64,000 nt of DNA, from the NCBI GenBank assembly GCA_033398695.1, contig CM065817.1, positions 65,956,001 to 66,020,000 on the forward strand, given 5' to 3'. Below, one piece after another: positions 11,205 through 22,695 of this stretch. The notes beneath the pieces were generated by a model that worked only from the letters and a program-made list of their open reading frames with translations, was not told where the DNA came from and searched no databases. The DNA is from Orobanche coerulescens. Its lineage: Eukaryota > Streptophyta > Magnoliopsida > Lamiales > Orobanchaceae. The first letter of the stretch is position 1. Each line of letters begins with the position of its first letter. The translations under genes and the position numbers were made by a program.

Positions 11205-13053
11205 TGTAACACCCCAAATCACGTAAGGGACATTACATGCCATAGAACCCTCATAAGGTCTACCAGGCTAACATATGACAGACAATCCACAATCGAATCC
11301 CATAAGACACATTTATCATAGTAAAATAGGGTCGTGGCCTCGACCAAAATATTTTAATTGAAATGCATGAAAGATAAGTAAAAAAAGTTCATTGCTCACG
11401 CAGGGGACTTTAACCAAGTTTAAAAGTAATCAGTCTAACTCCAACACTCAAATAGATACAATGACAGAACATAAACATAAACTCGAGCCTCATCATCATG
11501 CTGGGCCATCCTTTGCGTGCATATCCCGTGCCAGCTCCTCATCTCTCTCGATACATGAAATGCACAAGACGCATTTCCCCCATTTAAGGGGTTAGCATTC
11601 GAATAGCTAGTGCAAGTACACAATTACACTACATTATATACATACACGATACAAACAATCCACTTTAGGAAGAACATTTGAAATCAATATTCCGGAATAT
11701 CACATTTACATCAAAATAGTGTATCAACATATTTCAACATCACCATAATCCACACTTGGTAACCCGCGGCCATACCCATTAGTATCGACCCCCAGAGGCC
11801 CCGTCGGACCATTCCCGGGTGAGAAACCACTTCCGCGGCCGTACCCATTAGTATCGGCCCCCAGAGGTCCCGTCGAACCATCCCCGGGTGGAATAACAAC
11901 AACACACGCACCCAAGTCCACTTTCGTGGCCGTACCCATTAGTATCGGCCTCCAGGGGCCACACATGCCATCCCCGGGTGGAAGAACGAAAACAACATCC
12001 ATACAATGACACAATTTACATCATTCGCATCAAAACCATACACACATAACAGAATGTTATACATGTACTTGCCTTGAATAACACGACGTGAAGGAAACGG
12101 TGAAAGGAAAGGTTTCGGTCTGAATAATCTTCACAAATCCGTTCCTAACACAATAACGATATACAACCAATCTCAATATTGTGAAAATTTAGGAATTCAT
12201 CCTAGTGCTACCCGATGGGACAATTCGTCGAACACTACTAGGGTATTCTCGAGTATATTGATGAATAATGGGAAAAAAATCGGAATTTAATTTACAAATC
12301 CTCAAGGAAAAATGAAGGATTAGAAGTATACAACTGAAGTCTATCAATAATTCATGATAATTCGGATTAAAAGAGTCAAATCACAAGAAATCCTCAAAAA
12401 TTCCCCAAAATCTCAAAACAAGGGTTTTAGGGATTCTTACCTTGATTCGGGTGGCGGAAGATGTTAAGAACTTAAAGAATTCGCACAAGGAATGTAAGGA
12501 TGTTAGTGGATGATGATATTTGATCGAAATCGGCTCTAACCCTCGTCTGGAATCGCCCAAGGCCGAAGAGAAGAACTAAAGATGGAAAATGACGAAGTTG
12601 GGCTATTGGTGTCCTATTTATATCAGACAGGCTTAGTGCACGCTACGCACAAGGATTAGCGTGCGCTATCGGGGTGCAAAATACAGTCATAGACTTCTGT
12701 CATCCCGTTAGCATACGTGGGAACACGTTTAGCATGCGCTAAGGTTAGCAATTAGCGTACGTTAGCACTCAATTAGCGTACGCTACTTGGTTAAGTTCAG
12801 AAATACTGAACCTTCTATCCAGTTCCAGGTTATTCTGCCCAGATGTATTAGCGTACGCAAAATGTAAGTCTAGCATGCACTAGTTTTACCCACATAGCGC
12901 ACGCTACGGGAAGACGTTAGCCTGCACTAACAGTGTCTGCACAGATTACAGTTAGGAAACTCGGCCAGACTGTACCCGACTCGAAAGGGACGAAGCTTGA
13001 CAGATACCAGGGAATAATGAGACATGATAAGAAAACAAAAATCTGCCAGCACA
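11205..13053 (-). repeat. Lone LTR of a second Tekay-like family, truncated by CACTA
   Basis: The minus strand ends GGTGTTACA at 11205 with no primer site beyond it, so this is a 3' or solo LTR. The transcribed half resembles the LTR at 13605-15707: shared terminal hairpin (11242-11263), hairpins at 11557-11609, and three G-rich units at about 11760-11985. U3 is different and carries palindromic words such as TAGCGTACGCTA between 12640 and 12935, next to a TATAAATA-type box near 12613-12622. The expected TGTAATAC start is absent because sequence changes at 13054 to a CACTA terminus. Internal open frames are by-products of the repeats. Confidence 0.82.
12640..12935 (-). repeat. Palindromic word cluster in U3 (GTACGC/GCATGC type)
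   Basis: About ten near-palindromic words related to TAGCGTACGCTA and TAGCATGCGCTA occur at irregular spacing, directly upstream of the TATA-like box in transcript sense. The place in the LTR equals that of the unrelated palindromes in the other families here. Confidence 0.65.
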
Positions 13054-13077
13054 CACTACTAGGAAAATAAGATTCAA

Positions 13078-13352
13078 CATCGCTCAATTTACATCGTTTT
13101 TTAAGAAAAACAATGTAAAAAAAAGACGGTGGTGTAATTGTAATTTCCCTAAACGTTAACATCGGTTCTTAGTAGAACCGATGTGAATTTCAGTTGTTTA
13201 ACATCGGTTTTGTAAAAATCGATGTGAATATCAGTAGTTTAACATTAGTTTTTTAGAAACCGATGTGAATATCAGTAGTTTAACATCGGTTTTTTAGAAA
13301 CCAATGTGAATTATACTAAATTATCATCGGTTTTAATATATAACCGATGTGA
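13078..13352 (+). repeat. CACTA subterminal repeats, hairpin units with ACATCGGTT
   Basis: Five or so units of about 38 bp occur between 13158 and 13352, each pairing ACATCGGTT with AACCGATGT around a short spacer, plus a poorer unit at 13078-13110. Subterminal repeats near the ends are the transposase-binding sites of CACTA elements; the hairpin form is seen directly. Confidence 0.8.
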
Positions 13353-13604
13353 AACGTTTATATTTTTCTTTCAAGCCTACGCAGGCAGTCTTCCCCCTTT
13401 CATATTTCAATTGTCTTAACACTCTTCTCAAACGAACGCAGTCTTCCCCTTTCATCTTTCTTCTCGAAACTTATCCAAGAAAACGATAATCAGTGTTCCT
13501 TCATCATCCCTGATCTCAATCGCTCTTCATCATCCATCATCCCCATTTCATCAATCCCTCAAAGGGAGTTGGGATCGGATAACGAAGCGGTGAAAGCTCC
13601 CAGC
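13353..13604 (+). other. CACTA leader, pyrimidine-rich, no gene
   Basis: This is C/T-rich sequence with the repeated phrase GCAGTCTTCCCC at about 13386 and 13439. It probably is part of the transposase 5' untranslated region, which resumes at 22701. The last five bases, CCAGC at 13600-13604, are the left target duplication of the nested Tekay element. Confidence 0.5.
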
Positions 13605-13974
13605 TGTAATACCCGGTCGTAATTCATTTATTTTCATTCAGTAATTATCAGCCTGTAATTGTCACTCAGTGTATTTTCACTCAATTATAATCATTCATCA
13701 ATCATGTTCATTCATCGTGTTCACCGTTCGGAAAAACTTCGAGTTGTGTATCATTATTGTTCATTGTTTCAACTTCCTCTTATGAGTTCGACTTTGTTAG
13801 ATCACCATTAATTTTTGGTAACTCCAAAAATTCTAAATCCTTGCAATATTATAGAGCATTGAATTAGCTTTCCAATGGTTCAAACGGTGAGTCAATCGGA
13901 GTCCGGACGAGAGAGTTATGATCGTTTTCGTTCGCCCGCTCATTTTTCAGCTTTCGGCCGATCACTGCCGACCG

Positions 13975-14275
13975 GACTCGGCCGTGTCGTCCGACACGGC
14001 CCGTGCCGTACTCGTCCAGATAAGCCAGAAGTCTCTGCCTCAGGACCCGACCGTGTCGTCTGGCACGGCCGAGCCGAACTCTTCCGGATAAGCCGGAACC
14101 GACTGCCCAGAGGCCCGACCGTGTTCCAGGACACGGTCGAGTCAATGCCGAGCGCCGCGGACAGGTCACTATCGATAGGCCCCTTCGCGCCACGACCGTG
14201 ACATGCAGGACACGGTCGAGTCCCTGCCGGCCAGCTGCGCGCCACGACCGTGTCATGCCGGACACGGTCGAGTCT
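13975..14275 (+). repeat. Inverted-repeat cluster built on GACCGTGT/ACACGGTC
   Basis: Pairs such as CCGTGTC...GACACGG recur five or six times with different loops (near 13980, 14047, 14108, 14192 and 14243), ending 10 bp before TATAAAT. Overlapping open frames on both strands are a side effect of this GC-rich repeat. A similar cluster is in the 3' LTR at 20974-21273. Confidence 0.75.
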
Positions 14276-14283
14276 GTCCGCCC

Positions 14284-14290
14284 TATAAAT
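14284..14290 (+). promoter_or_regulatory. TATA box of the Tekay 5' LTR
   Basis: TATAAAT lies directly after the inverted-repeat cluster; the same site is in the 3' LTR near 21283. It is the likely core promoter for the genomic RNA. Confidence 0.65.
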
Positions 14291-15711
14291 TCGTTTTCTA
14301 AGCATTTCAGCTCATTTTTCCCCTTTTCTTCACCTGCAACCGAGAGAGAGAGCTTGAGGGAGGGTTTTTCCTTCACAAATCATTTGAGTGTTTTATTTTC
14401 TTCATCCTCCTTCGATCGTGTAGCTCGGATTGTGGGTTTAGCACTTGTTCTTCGGATTATAGGGCTTGAATCTTCAAGAGGTAAGAACTCCTTCAACCCT
14501 AGTATGTTTTTGGGAGGGTTTGGTGGTGATCTTGTGTTTTAATTCGAATTAACCGATGTTGTTATTAGATTTTGATAGTATTCACGCGACCCATGGTTTC
14601 TTGTTTTTGATTGGGATGAAATCCCGTTGTTATACCATTAACCGATTTCATTTCCTTATGCACTCTTGGTGTCCGATGAATTTGTCCCAACGGGTAGAAT
14701 TAGGATTAATTCTTACCTTTCTGCATTATTGAGACTTGTTGTATACCGTTGTCGTGTTAGGAGTGGATTTGGAAGGATTGTTCGGACCAAAACCTATTCC
14801 TTCGTTGTTTCCCTTGTTTCATCGTGTTCAAGGCAAGTACATGTATTACATTTCGTTATGTATATTGTGATTTTCGAAATGAATGATGAATGGTGATTTT
14901 TGGGTGCGTGAGTTGTGTTCCTTCCACCCGGAGTGTCCGACGGGATGTCTGGGGGTCGATACTAAGGGGTACGGCCGCGGAAGTGGACTTGGGTGCGTGT
15001 GTGATTGAACTTCCACCCGGAGTGTCCGACGGGATGTCTGGGGGTCGATACTAAGGGGTACGGCCGCGGAAGTGGTATCCCACCCGGAGTGTTCGACGGG
15101 ATGTCTGGGGGTCGATACTAAGGGGTACGGCCACGGGATACCAGTTGTGATTTTGTGATATCGTGATGACTGAAAATCGATGTGATTGCCAATGTAGTAT
15201 TCCGGAATATATATATATATATATATATATGTGGCAAATGACTTATGTTTGAGATGATTGTGTAAAACCGTTTTTGTATATAATGTTGTGTAATTGTGTA
15301 CTTGCACTAGCTATTCGAATGCTAACCCCTTAAATGGGGGAAATGCGTTTTATGCATTTCAGTGCTGGGAGGCGAGGGCGAGCACGGGACACGCACGCGA
15401 AGGATGGGTTGGCTTGATGATGTGGCTCGAGTCTGCATTTTTATGTTTTGTCATTGCATTGTCGAGTATTGAAGTTAGACTGTCTGTTTTGAAACTTGGT
15501 TTAAGTCCCCTGCGTGGGCAATAAATTGGTATTTAACCTCTGTTCATGTATTACGTTAAAAAATGTTTTGGCCGAGGCCACGACCTTATTTACTTTTGAG
15601 TGCATTATTCGGGACTACATTGTGGTTTATATGTCATGTGTTAGCCTGGTAGACCTCACGAGCGTTCTACGGCGTGTAATATCCCAGTTGTGAATTGGGG
15701 TGTTACATTTA

Positions 15712-15723
15712 TGGTATCAGAGC
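15712..15723 (+). other. Primer binding site (initiator Met tRNA type)
   Basis: TGGTATCAGAGC, four bases after the 5' LTR end. Confidence 0.93.
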
Positions 15724-15966
15724 TTAGGTTTTGAATACCTAGGCTATCGGTGAATTTTGGGTCTGTCAGTTGCGTCATTAGAGTCAGTTGTTGAGCCTAA
15801 TATCATCATGCTACCGTCTTTTCGTGCGACCCGTGGCTGTAAGTCTCCTCGAACTCTTATATTTCTGTAATCCGTTTTCTTGTACTGTTCGGGGTTGTGA
15901 CTTGTGTTACCAACCTTGTGAATTGTGAATCTTTCTGATCTTGTTCTTTTCTTATTTTCCTTCAGT

Positions 15967-17139
15967 ATGTTGAGAGGTCGTGGTAGACCGGCTAGGGGAC
16001 GCGGCCGAGGCCGTGGTCGTGGTGCTGATAATGAGGAGGGCTCACTTTCCCAGTCCTCTGCGGATTCAGCCTCTCACTCAGTACCGTCGGGTAATAATGC
16101 CGACGTCGGGGCTACTGCCGTACTTCAGCAGTTGGTAGCCCAACTTACTCAGATAGCTCAGGGTGGACGTCAGAATCCGCCCCCGACACCGGAAGAGGAG
16201 GCTAGTAAGTGGCTTCAGACGGTGTCCAAGATGCACCCTCCTCGTTTCTCCGGATCTTCTGACTCCCTCGGTTGGGAGAATTGGCTCTTTCAGTTGTCCA
16301 GGACCTTTGATGCCGTAGCTTGTCCCGAAGACAGAAGGGTACATATTGCCCAGTACCTCCTGGATAAAGAAGCTGCGGAGTGGTGGGAGGCCGTTGCGCC
16401 CAGAGATCGTCGGGCCACTTGGGATGAGTTCAGGGCTGCTATGGAAGCAGAATATTGTCCGCCGCCAGTCAAGGAGCGCAGAATTGTGGAGTTCTTCACC
16501 GCTACACCTCAGGATGTGCCTATTTCTCAGGCCATCATTTCTTACAATCAGCAGTTGGGTTTCGTGAGAGATCAGGTGAGGACGGAGGCTGATAAAATCC
16601 GTTACTTCAATATGCGCATGAAGCCGCATATTAGGCAGAGTATGGCACCGCTCATGTGTGCCACTTTGAAGGAATACCAGGACCGCGCCCTAGCGATCGA
16701 GATGGCGGTTCCGGAATCAGAGTCGGTTTCGGAAGTTAAGAAGCAGAAGACTACCGGTGGATTCTCGGCCGGGAAGGGTGGTCAGTTTTCGAGGTCTCGT
16801 TCTGCTCCCATACCGGGGAAGAGGCCGTTCCATCAGACGGTGGATCTCGTGGTAACCGCTCGATTCAGATCGTTGCTTCGGTGGCGTGGTTTGTTTTAAC
16901 CGCAACCAATATGAGCATTTGATGAAGGATTGCCCTTTTCCTCCAGCTACTTGCTTCACTTGCGGGCAGGCCGGCATCGGGCGACTCATTGTGAGAGGGC
17001 CACAAGGGCAGTAAGAGTTCCGACTACCACTGCCGATCAGAGGGACCACAGCACTCCAGCTACTCATATTCCGCAGAGATCGGGTCGTCGTAGAGGACGG
17101 GGTCAGCCGGATCGCCGTGCAGCCTCGAGTTCGGGTTGA
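15967..17139 (+). pseudogene. gag: gag polyprotein, frameshifted
   Basis: The ATG at 15967 opens an Arg/Gly-rich N-terminus (MLRGRGRPARGRGRG), the usual start of Tekay gag, so I prefer it to the ATG at 15925. Residues about 85-245 form the retrotransposon gag capsid domain, with WENWLFQLSRTF and AAEWWEAV as landmarks. The frame is lost near 16850; the zinc-knuckle region follows in another frame, with CFTCGQAG at about 16955 and a further single-base loss inside the knuckle before ATHC. Gag would build the cytoplasmic particle and package RNA. The capsid part could still be made, but the nucleic-acid-binding end would be lost. Confidence 0.9.
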
Positions 17140-19030
17140 TTCACCCCGAGTGTATCGATGAGGCGCACAGAGGAGGCAGACATTCCGGTGGCGTCAGTAC
17201 CACTCGGATCCTTACTCATCCAGTTTCGTGCTTTTGATTCGGTGCTACCCATTCCTTTATTGCGTCGGATTGTGTGAATCGTATTGGCTTTAACTGCTTG
17301 TTTGAGTGTGAACCGTTTGTGGTGGGTACGCCTAGCGGGGATCGTATGGTTGGGGACCGGGAAGTTAGGGATTGCCCCGTGAGGATCGGGAGCCGAGACT
17401 GGCCCTCGAACCTCATTGTTATCGACCTCAAGGGTGAGGATTTAATCCTCGGGGACGATTGGTTAGAGCGTCACGGTGCTATCATGAACTATCGGACTCG
17501 TACTATCTCGATCGTGGCCGAGGATGGCACCGAGCATACTCTCGTCGGCTGTAAGCCGGGTAGATCGGGGAGCGTGATTAACGCCTTGAAGGCGATGAAA
17601 CTTCTGAACCAGGGTTGTGGCGGCTACTGGTGTTACGCTCTGAAGGCGGAAGATGGTGGAGTTGTCATGTTGTCAATTCCAGTTGTTGGTGAGTATCCCA
17701 ATGTTTTCCCAGACGACTTGCCGGGGTTACCACCACAGCGAGAGGTGGAGTTTCCTATCGATCTTGAGCCGAATGCAGCCCCTATTTCTCGAGCACCGTA
17801 TCGTATGGCACCGTCGGAGATGTTAGAGTTGAAGAACCAGTTGGCAGAATTGTTAGATAAAGGGTATATTCGACCGAGCGCATCGCCCTGGGGTGCGCCC
17901 GTACTTTTCGTTAAGAAGAAAGATGGGTCGCTTCGTTTATGCATCGATTTTCGAGAATTAAACAAGTTGACCATCTAAAATAAATACCCTTTGCCAGGTT
18001 TGACGATTTGTTTGATCGGCTTGGGGCGGCAGTCTTTTCAAGATTGATTTGCGATCGGGCTACTACCGATTGAGCATTCGGGACGTCGATATTCCAGCTG
18101 CCTTTCGGACGAGATATGGCCATTACGAGTTTGTGGTTATGCCTTCGGGCTAACTAATGCCCAAGTTGTTCATGCAGTTGATGAACAAAGTTTTCATTGA
18201 GTATCTAGACAAATTCGTAGTCGTTTTTATCGACGATATTCTTATCTATTCACGGGATCGGGAGGAGCACGCCTTACATCTCCGGATTGTATTAGACACT
18301 TTGAGGACTGAGCAGTTGTACGCGAAGTTCTCTAAGTGTGAGTTTTGGCTCGAGGAAGTGACGTTCCTCGGGCATGTGATTTCAGCAGAGGGAATTCGAG
18401 TAGATCCGCAGAAGATAGAGGCAGTGACGGCTTGGGAGCCGCCTAAGAATGTGAAGGAGGTGAGGAGTTTTCTGGGTCTTGCCGGCTATTACCGCAGGTT
18501 CGTTGAGGGATTTTCTAAGATCGCTAGACCACTCACTCAGTTGCTCCAGAAAACTCAGAAGTTCGAGTGGACTGCAGACAGGCAGGACAGCTTTGACGAG
18601 TTAAAAAGACGTCTGACTACCGCACCCGTTTTAGCATTGCCTCAGGGGAATAAGGATTTCGTAGTGTATAGTGATGCTTCGGGCCTTGGTCTAGGATGTG
18701 TTTTGATGCAGAGAGATAGAGTCATTGCTTATGCGTCCCGCCAGTTGAAACCTTACGAGGTGAATTATCCCACGCACGATTTGGAGTTAGCTGCGGTCGT
18801 TTTCGCCTTAAAGATCTGGAGGCATTATCTTTATGGGTCGTCTTGTAAGATTTTTACGGATCATAAGAGCTTGAAGTATATCTTCAGTCAGAAAGAATTG
18901 AATATGAGACAGCGTAGGTGGTTGGAGCTAATTAAAGATTACGACCTCGAGATACTTTACCATCCGGGTAAGGCCAACGTAGTGGCTGATGCGTTGAGCC
19001 GAAAACCGATGGCTTTGCAGATGTTAGAGG
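17140..19030 (+). pseudogene. pol: pol: protease, reverse transcriptase, RNase H (broken)
   Basis: The protease active-site region near 17232-17255 reads as D-S followed by a frameshift, one base short compared with the intact FDSGATHSF of the relative at 60445. The frame from 17274 continues through LILGDDW, then the RT N-terminal part with [23 protein letters not shown] at 17975-17977 and small deletions near 17999-18040 and 18145 break RT fingers and palm. The frame from 18157 keeps the catalytic FIDD (near 18222), then RNase H with YSDASG near 18668 and [10 protein letters not shown] near 18859. Protease cleaves the polyprotein; RT and RNase H make the DNA copy. Confidence 0.92.
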
Positions 19031-20568
19031 TACTTACACCACAGAGTAGGATCCAGCGGGATTTTATTTGTCAGGATATCGAGGTTTGGGTTCAGAAAAT
19101 TCAGGGTCAGTTATGTGCGTTAGAGATCACTTCGTCCTTGACTGATGATATCAAGGCGAAGCAGTATGATGATCCGTTTTTGGTCCAGTTGAGGGAGGAT
19201 GTGAGGAAGGGGAAAGCCCCCGGATTTGTGGTTCACGATGATGGAGTTTTGAGGTTTCGCGGCAGACTTTGTGTACCGAGTGATATTGAGCTGAGACAGA
19301 AAATCTTGAGTGAAGCTCATGCTACACCTTACTCCATACATCCTGGTACGAGTAAAATGTACAAGGATGTGAGGAGCAACTACTGGTGGAGTAATTTGAA
19401 TACAGACGTTAGTGAGTTTGTGTCGAGGTGTCTGACCTGTCAGCAGGTTAAGATCGAGCATCAGCGACCCGCGGGGCTGTTACGACCACTTCCTATTCCG
19501 GAGTGGAAATGGGAGGATATTACTATGGATTTCATTACCGGTATGCCTAAGACTCGGACGGGAATGAACATGATTTGGGTCGTTGTTGATCGACTAACCA
19601 AATCAGCTCATTTTCTAAGTATTAAGGACACTTGGGGGACGGAGAGGCTTGCATGAGTGTTTGTTGCGGAAATAGTGAGATTGCATGGGACCCCTACGAG
19701 CATTGTTTCGGATCGTGATGGCCGGTTCATATCACACTTTTGGCAGGCCGTTCATAGAGCTTTGGGAACCGAGTTGAGACTTAGTACATCCTACCACCCT
19801 CAGACAGACGGACAGTCTGAGCGGACGATACAGACGCTAGAGGATATGTTACGAGCCTGTGCTTTAGATTGGAAGGATAATTGGGAGACACACTTGCCAT
19901 TGATCGAGTTCACGTACAACAATAGTTGGCATGCCTCGATCAAAATGGAACCATTCGAAGCGTTGTATGGGAGGAGGTGCAGATCGCCGTTGTGTTGGGA
20001 TGATATGTCTGAGCTAATCGGTGCCGAGCCCGACATGATAGTTGAGACGAGGGAGAAGGTTACCTTGATTCGTGATAGATTGCTGACGGCCCAGAGTCGG
20101 CAGAAGTCTTATGCCGATACACGTCGCCGACCGTTGGAGTTTGAGGTGGGAGATCACGTCTTGCTTAAGGTGTCGCCGACACGGGGAGTTTACCGCTTCG
20201 GTAGGAAGGGTAAACTTAGTCCGAGATATATCGGGCCGCTTGAGATTTTAGATAGAGTTGGAGAGCTTGCGTATCGGTTAGGCTTGCCGCCATCCCTGAG
20301 CCACGTGCATAACGTATTTCATGTTTCCCAGCTTAGGAAGTACGTTTCGGACCCTAGCCATATTATTGATTTTGGAGAGATCGAGTTGGGGCCCGACATT
20401 ACCTTCGAGGAGAGACCGATTCAGATCTTAGAGCGTCGAGTGAAGCAACTCAGGCACAAAACCATTCCTTTGGTCAAAGTGCAGTGGTCGAGGCATGGAT
20501 CCGAGGAAGCCACGTGGGAAACGGAGGAGAGTATGAGGTCGAGATACCCCGAGTTATTCGTGTTGTAA
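19031..20568 (+). pseudogene. int: pol: integrase with C-terminal chromodomain (one nonsense codon)
   Basis: The zinc-binding part (H-H-C-C, ending CLTCQQVK near 19430) is followed by the catalytic core with MDFITG and VSDRDGRF near 19710 and the glutamate in the GQSERTIQ region near 19810. A TGA at 19654-19656 splits the core; related copies have an Arg codon there (CGT at 55306), so the stop fits a C-to-T change at a CpG. The C-terminal end has the HVSQLRKYV module and a chromodomain (about 20400-20565, [16 protein letters not shown]). Chromodomains of this group guide insertion to particular chromatin. All motifs needed are present apart from the stop. Confidence 0.93.
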
Positions 20569-20569
20569 G

Positions 20570-20603
20570 TTTCGGGACGAAACTTATTTTTAGGGGGAGA
20601 TAA
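20570..20603 (+). other. Polypurine tract before 3' LTR
   Basis: The block TTTCGGGACGAAACTT is followed by TTTTTAGGGGGAGATAA and the LTR start TGTAATACCC at 20604. It is the plus-strand priming site. Confidence 0.88.
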
Positions 20604-22695
20604 TGTAATACCCGGTCGTAATTCATTTATTTTCATTCAGTAATTATCAGCCTGTAATTGTCACTCAGTGTATTTTCACTCAATTATAATCATTCATCAA
20701 TCATGTTCATTCATCGTGTTCACCGTTCGGAAAAACTTCGAGTTGTGTATCATTATTGTTCATTGTTTCAACTTCCTCTTATGAGTTCGACTTTGTTAGA
20801 TCACCATTAATTTTTTGTACCTCCAAAAATTCTAAATCCTTGCAATATTATAGAGCATCGAATTAGCTTTCCAATGGTTCAAACGTTGAGTCAATCGGAG
20901 TCCGGACGAGAGAGTTATGATCGTTTTCGTTCGCCCGCTCATTTTTCAGCTTTCGGCCGATCACTGCCGACCGGACTCGGCCGTGTCGTCCGAAACGTCC
21001 CGTGCCGTACTCGTCCGGATAAGCCAGAAGTCTCTGCCTCAGGACCCGACCGTGTCGTCTGGCACGGCCGAGCCGAACTCTTCCGGATAAGCCGGAACCG
21101 ACTGCCCAGAGGCCCGACCGTGTTCCAGGACACGGTCGAGTCAATGCCGAGCGCCGCGGACAGGTCACTATCGGTAGGCCCCTTCGCGCCACGACCGTGT
21201 TATGCAGGACACGGTCGAGTCCCTGCCGGCCAGCTGCGCGCCACGACCGTGTCATGCCGGACACGGTCGAGTCTGTCCGCCCTATAAATTCGTTTTCTAA
21301 GCATTTCAGCTCATTTTTCCCCTTTTCTTCACCTGCAACCGAGAGAGAGAGCTTGAGGGAGGGTTTTTCCTTCACAAATCATTTGAGTGTTTTATTTCTT
21401 CATCCTCCTTCGATCGTGTAGCTCGGATTGTGGGTTTAGCACTTGTTCTTCGGATTATAGGGCTTGAATCTTCAAGAGGTAAGAACTCCTTCAACCCTAG
21501 TATGTTTTTGGGAGGGTTTGGTGGTGATCTTGTGTTTTAATTCGAATTAACCGATGTTGTTATTAGATTTTGATAGTATTCACGCGACCCATGGTTTCTT
21601 GTTTTTGATTGGGATGAAATCCCGTTGTTATACCATTAACCGATTTCATTTCCTTATGCACTCTTGGTGTCCGATGAATTTGTCCCAACGGGTAGAATTA
21701 GGATTAATTCTTACCTTTCCGCATTATTGAGACTTGTTGTATACCGTTGTCGTGTTAGGAGCGGATTTGGAAGGATTGTTCGGACCAAAACCTATTCCTT
21801 CGTTGTTTCCCTTGTTTCATCGTGTTCAAGACAAGTACATGTATTACATTTCGTTATGTATATTGTGATTTTCGAAATGAATGATGAATGGTGATTTCTG
21901 GGTGCGTGAGTTGTGTTCCTTCCACCCGGAGTGTCCGACGGGATGTCTGGGGGTCGATACTAAGGTGCAGTGCGAAGTGGACTTGGGTGCGTGTGTGATT
22001 GAACTTCCACCCGGAGTGTCCGACGGGATGTCTGGGGGTCGATACTAAGGGGTACGGCCGCGGAAGTGGTATCCCACCCGGAGTGTTCGACGGGATGTCT
22101 GGGGGTCGATACTAAGGGGTACGGCCACGGGATACCAGTTGTGATTTTGTGATATCGTGATGACTGAAAATCGATGTGATTGCCAATGTAGTATTCCGGA
22201 ATATATATATATATGTGGCAAATGACTTATGTTTGAGATGATTGTGAAAAACCGTTTTTGTATATAATGTTGTGTAATTGTGTACTTGCACTAGCTATTC
22301 GAATGCTAACCCCTTAAATGGGGGAAATGCGTTTTATGCATTTCAGGTACCGGGAGGGCTGAGGGGCAGGCACGGGACACGCACGCGAAGGATGGGTTGG
22401 CTTGATGATGTGGCTCGAGTCTGCATTTTTATGTTTTGTCATTGCATTGTCGAGTATTGAAGTTAGACTGTCTGTTTTGAAACTTGGTTTAAGTCCCCTG
22501 CGTGGGCAATAAATTGGTATTTAACCTCTGTTCATGTATTACGTTAAAAAATGTTTTGGCCGAGGCCACGGCCTTATTTACTTTTGAGTGCATTATTCGG
22601 GACTACATTGTGGTTTATATGTCATGTGTTAGCCTGGTAGACCTCACGAGGGTTCTACGGCGTGTAATATCCCAGTTGTGAATTGGGGTGTTACA
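20604..22695 (+). repeat. 3' LTR of Tekay element
   Basis: It is nearly identical to 13605-15707. It is shorter at the AT microsatellite (22203-22215) and differs in blocks at 21964-21976 and 22345-22371. It is followed by the target duplication CCAGC. Confidence 0.95.

Larger units (their letters stand above)
13605..15707 (+). repeat. 5' LTR of Tekay element (TSD-bounded)
   Basis: It starts TGTAATACCC and ends GGTGTTACA. In order: AT-rich U3, an inverted-repeat cluster (13975-14275), TATAAAT at 14284-14290, a leader with three G-rich units of 70-89 bp spacing (14922-15140), an AT microsatellite (15208-15230), three hairpins at 15308-15360, and a terminal hairpin at 15649-15670. Compared with the 3' LTR, most differences are the microsatellite length and two short replaced blocks near 14966 and 15362. 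Confidence 0.95.
13605..22695 (+). mobile_element. Complete Tekay-type Ty3/Gypsy chromovirus with CCAGC target duplication
   Basis: Two nearly identical 2.1 kb LTRs (13605-15707 and 20604-22695) bound a primer site, gag, pol with chromodomain and a polypurine tract. The 5-bp target duplication CCAGC is at 13600-13604 and 22696-22700, proving one clean insertion into the CACTA leader. LTR similarity makes it one of the younger insertions here. The coding region has at least three single-base frameshifts and two nonsense codons, so it is not autonomous as read. Confidence 0.95.

Noticed and set aside
13864..14376. Overlapping long open frames on both strands
   Set aside because: They come from the GC-rich inverted-repeat cluster of the LTR; the same frames recur at 20863-21375.
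16078..16629. Minus-strand open frame of 183 codons
   Set aside because: It is the antisense shadow of the well-supported gag capsid domain.
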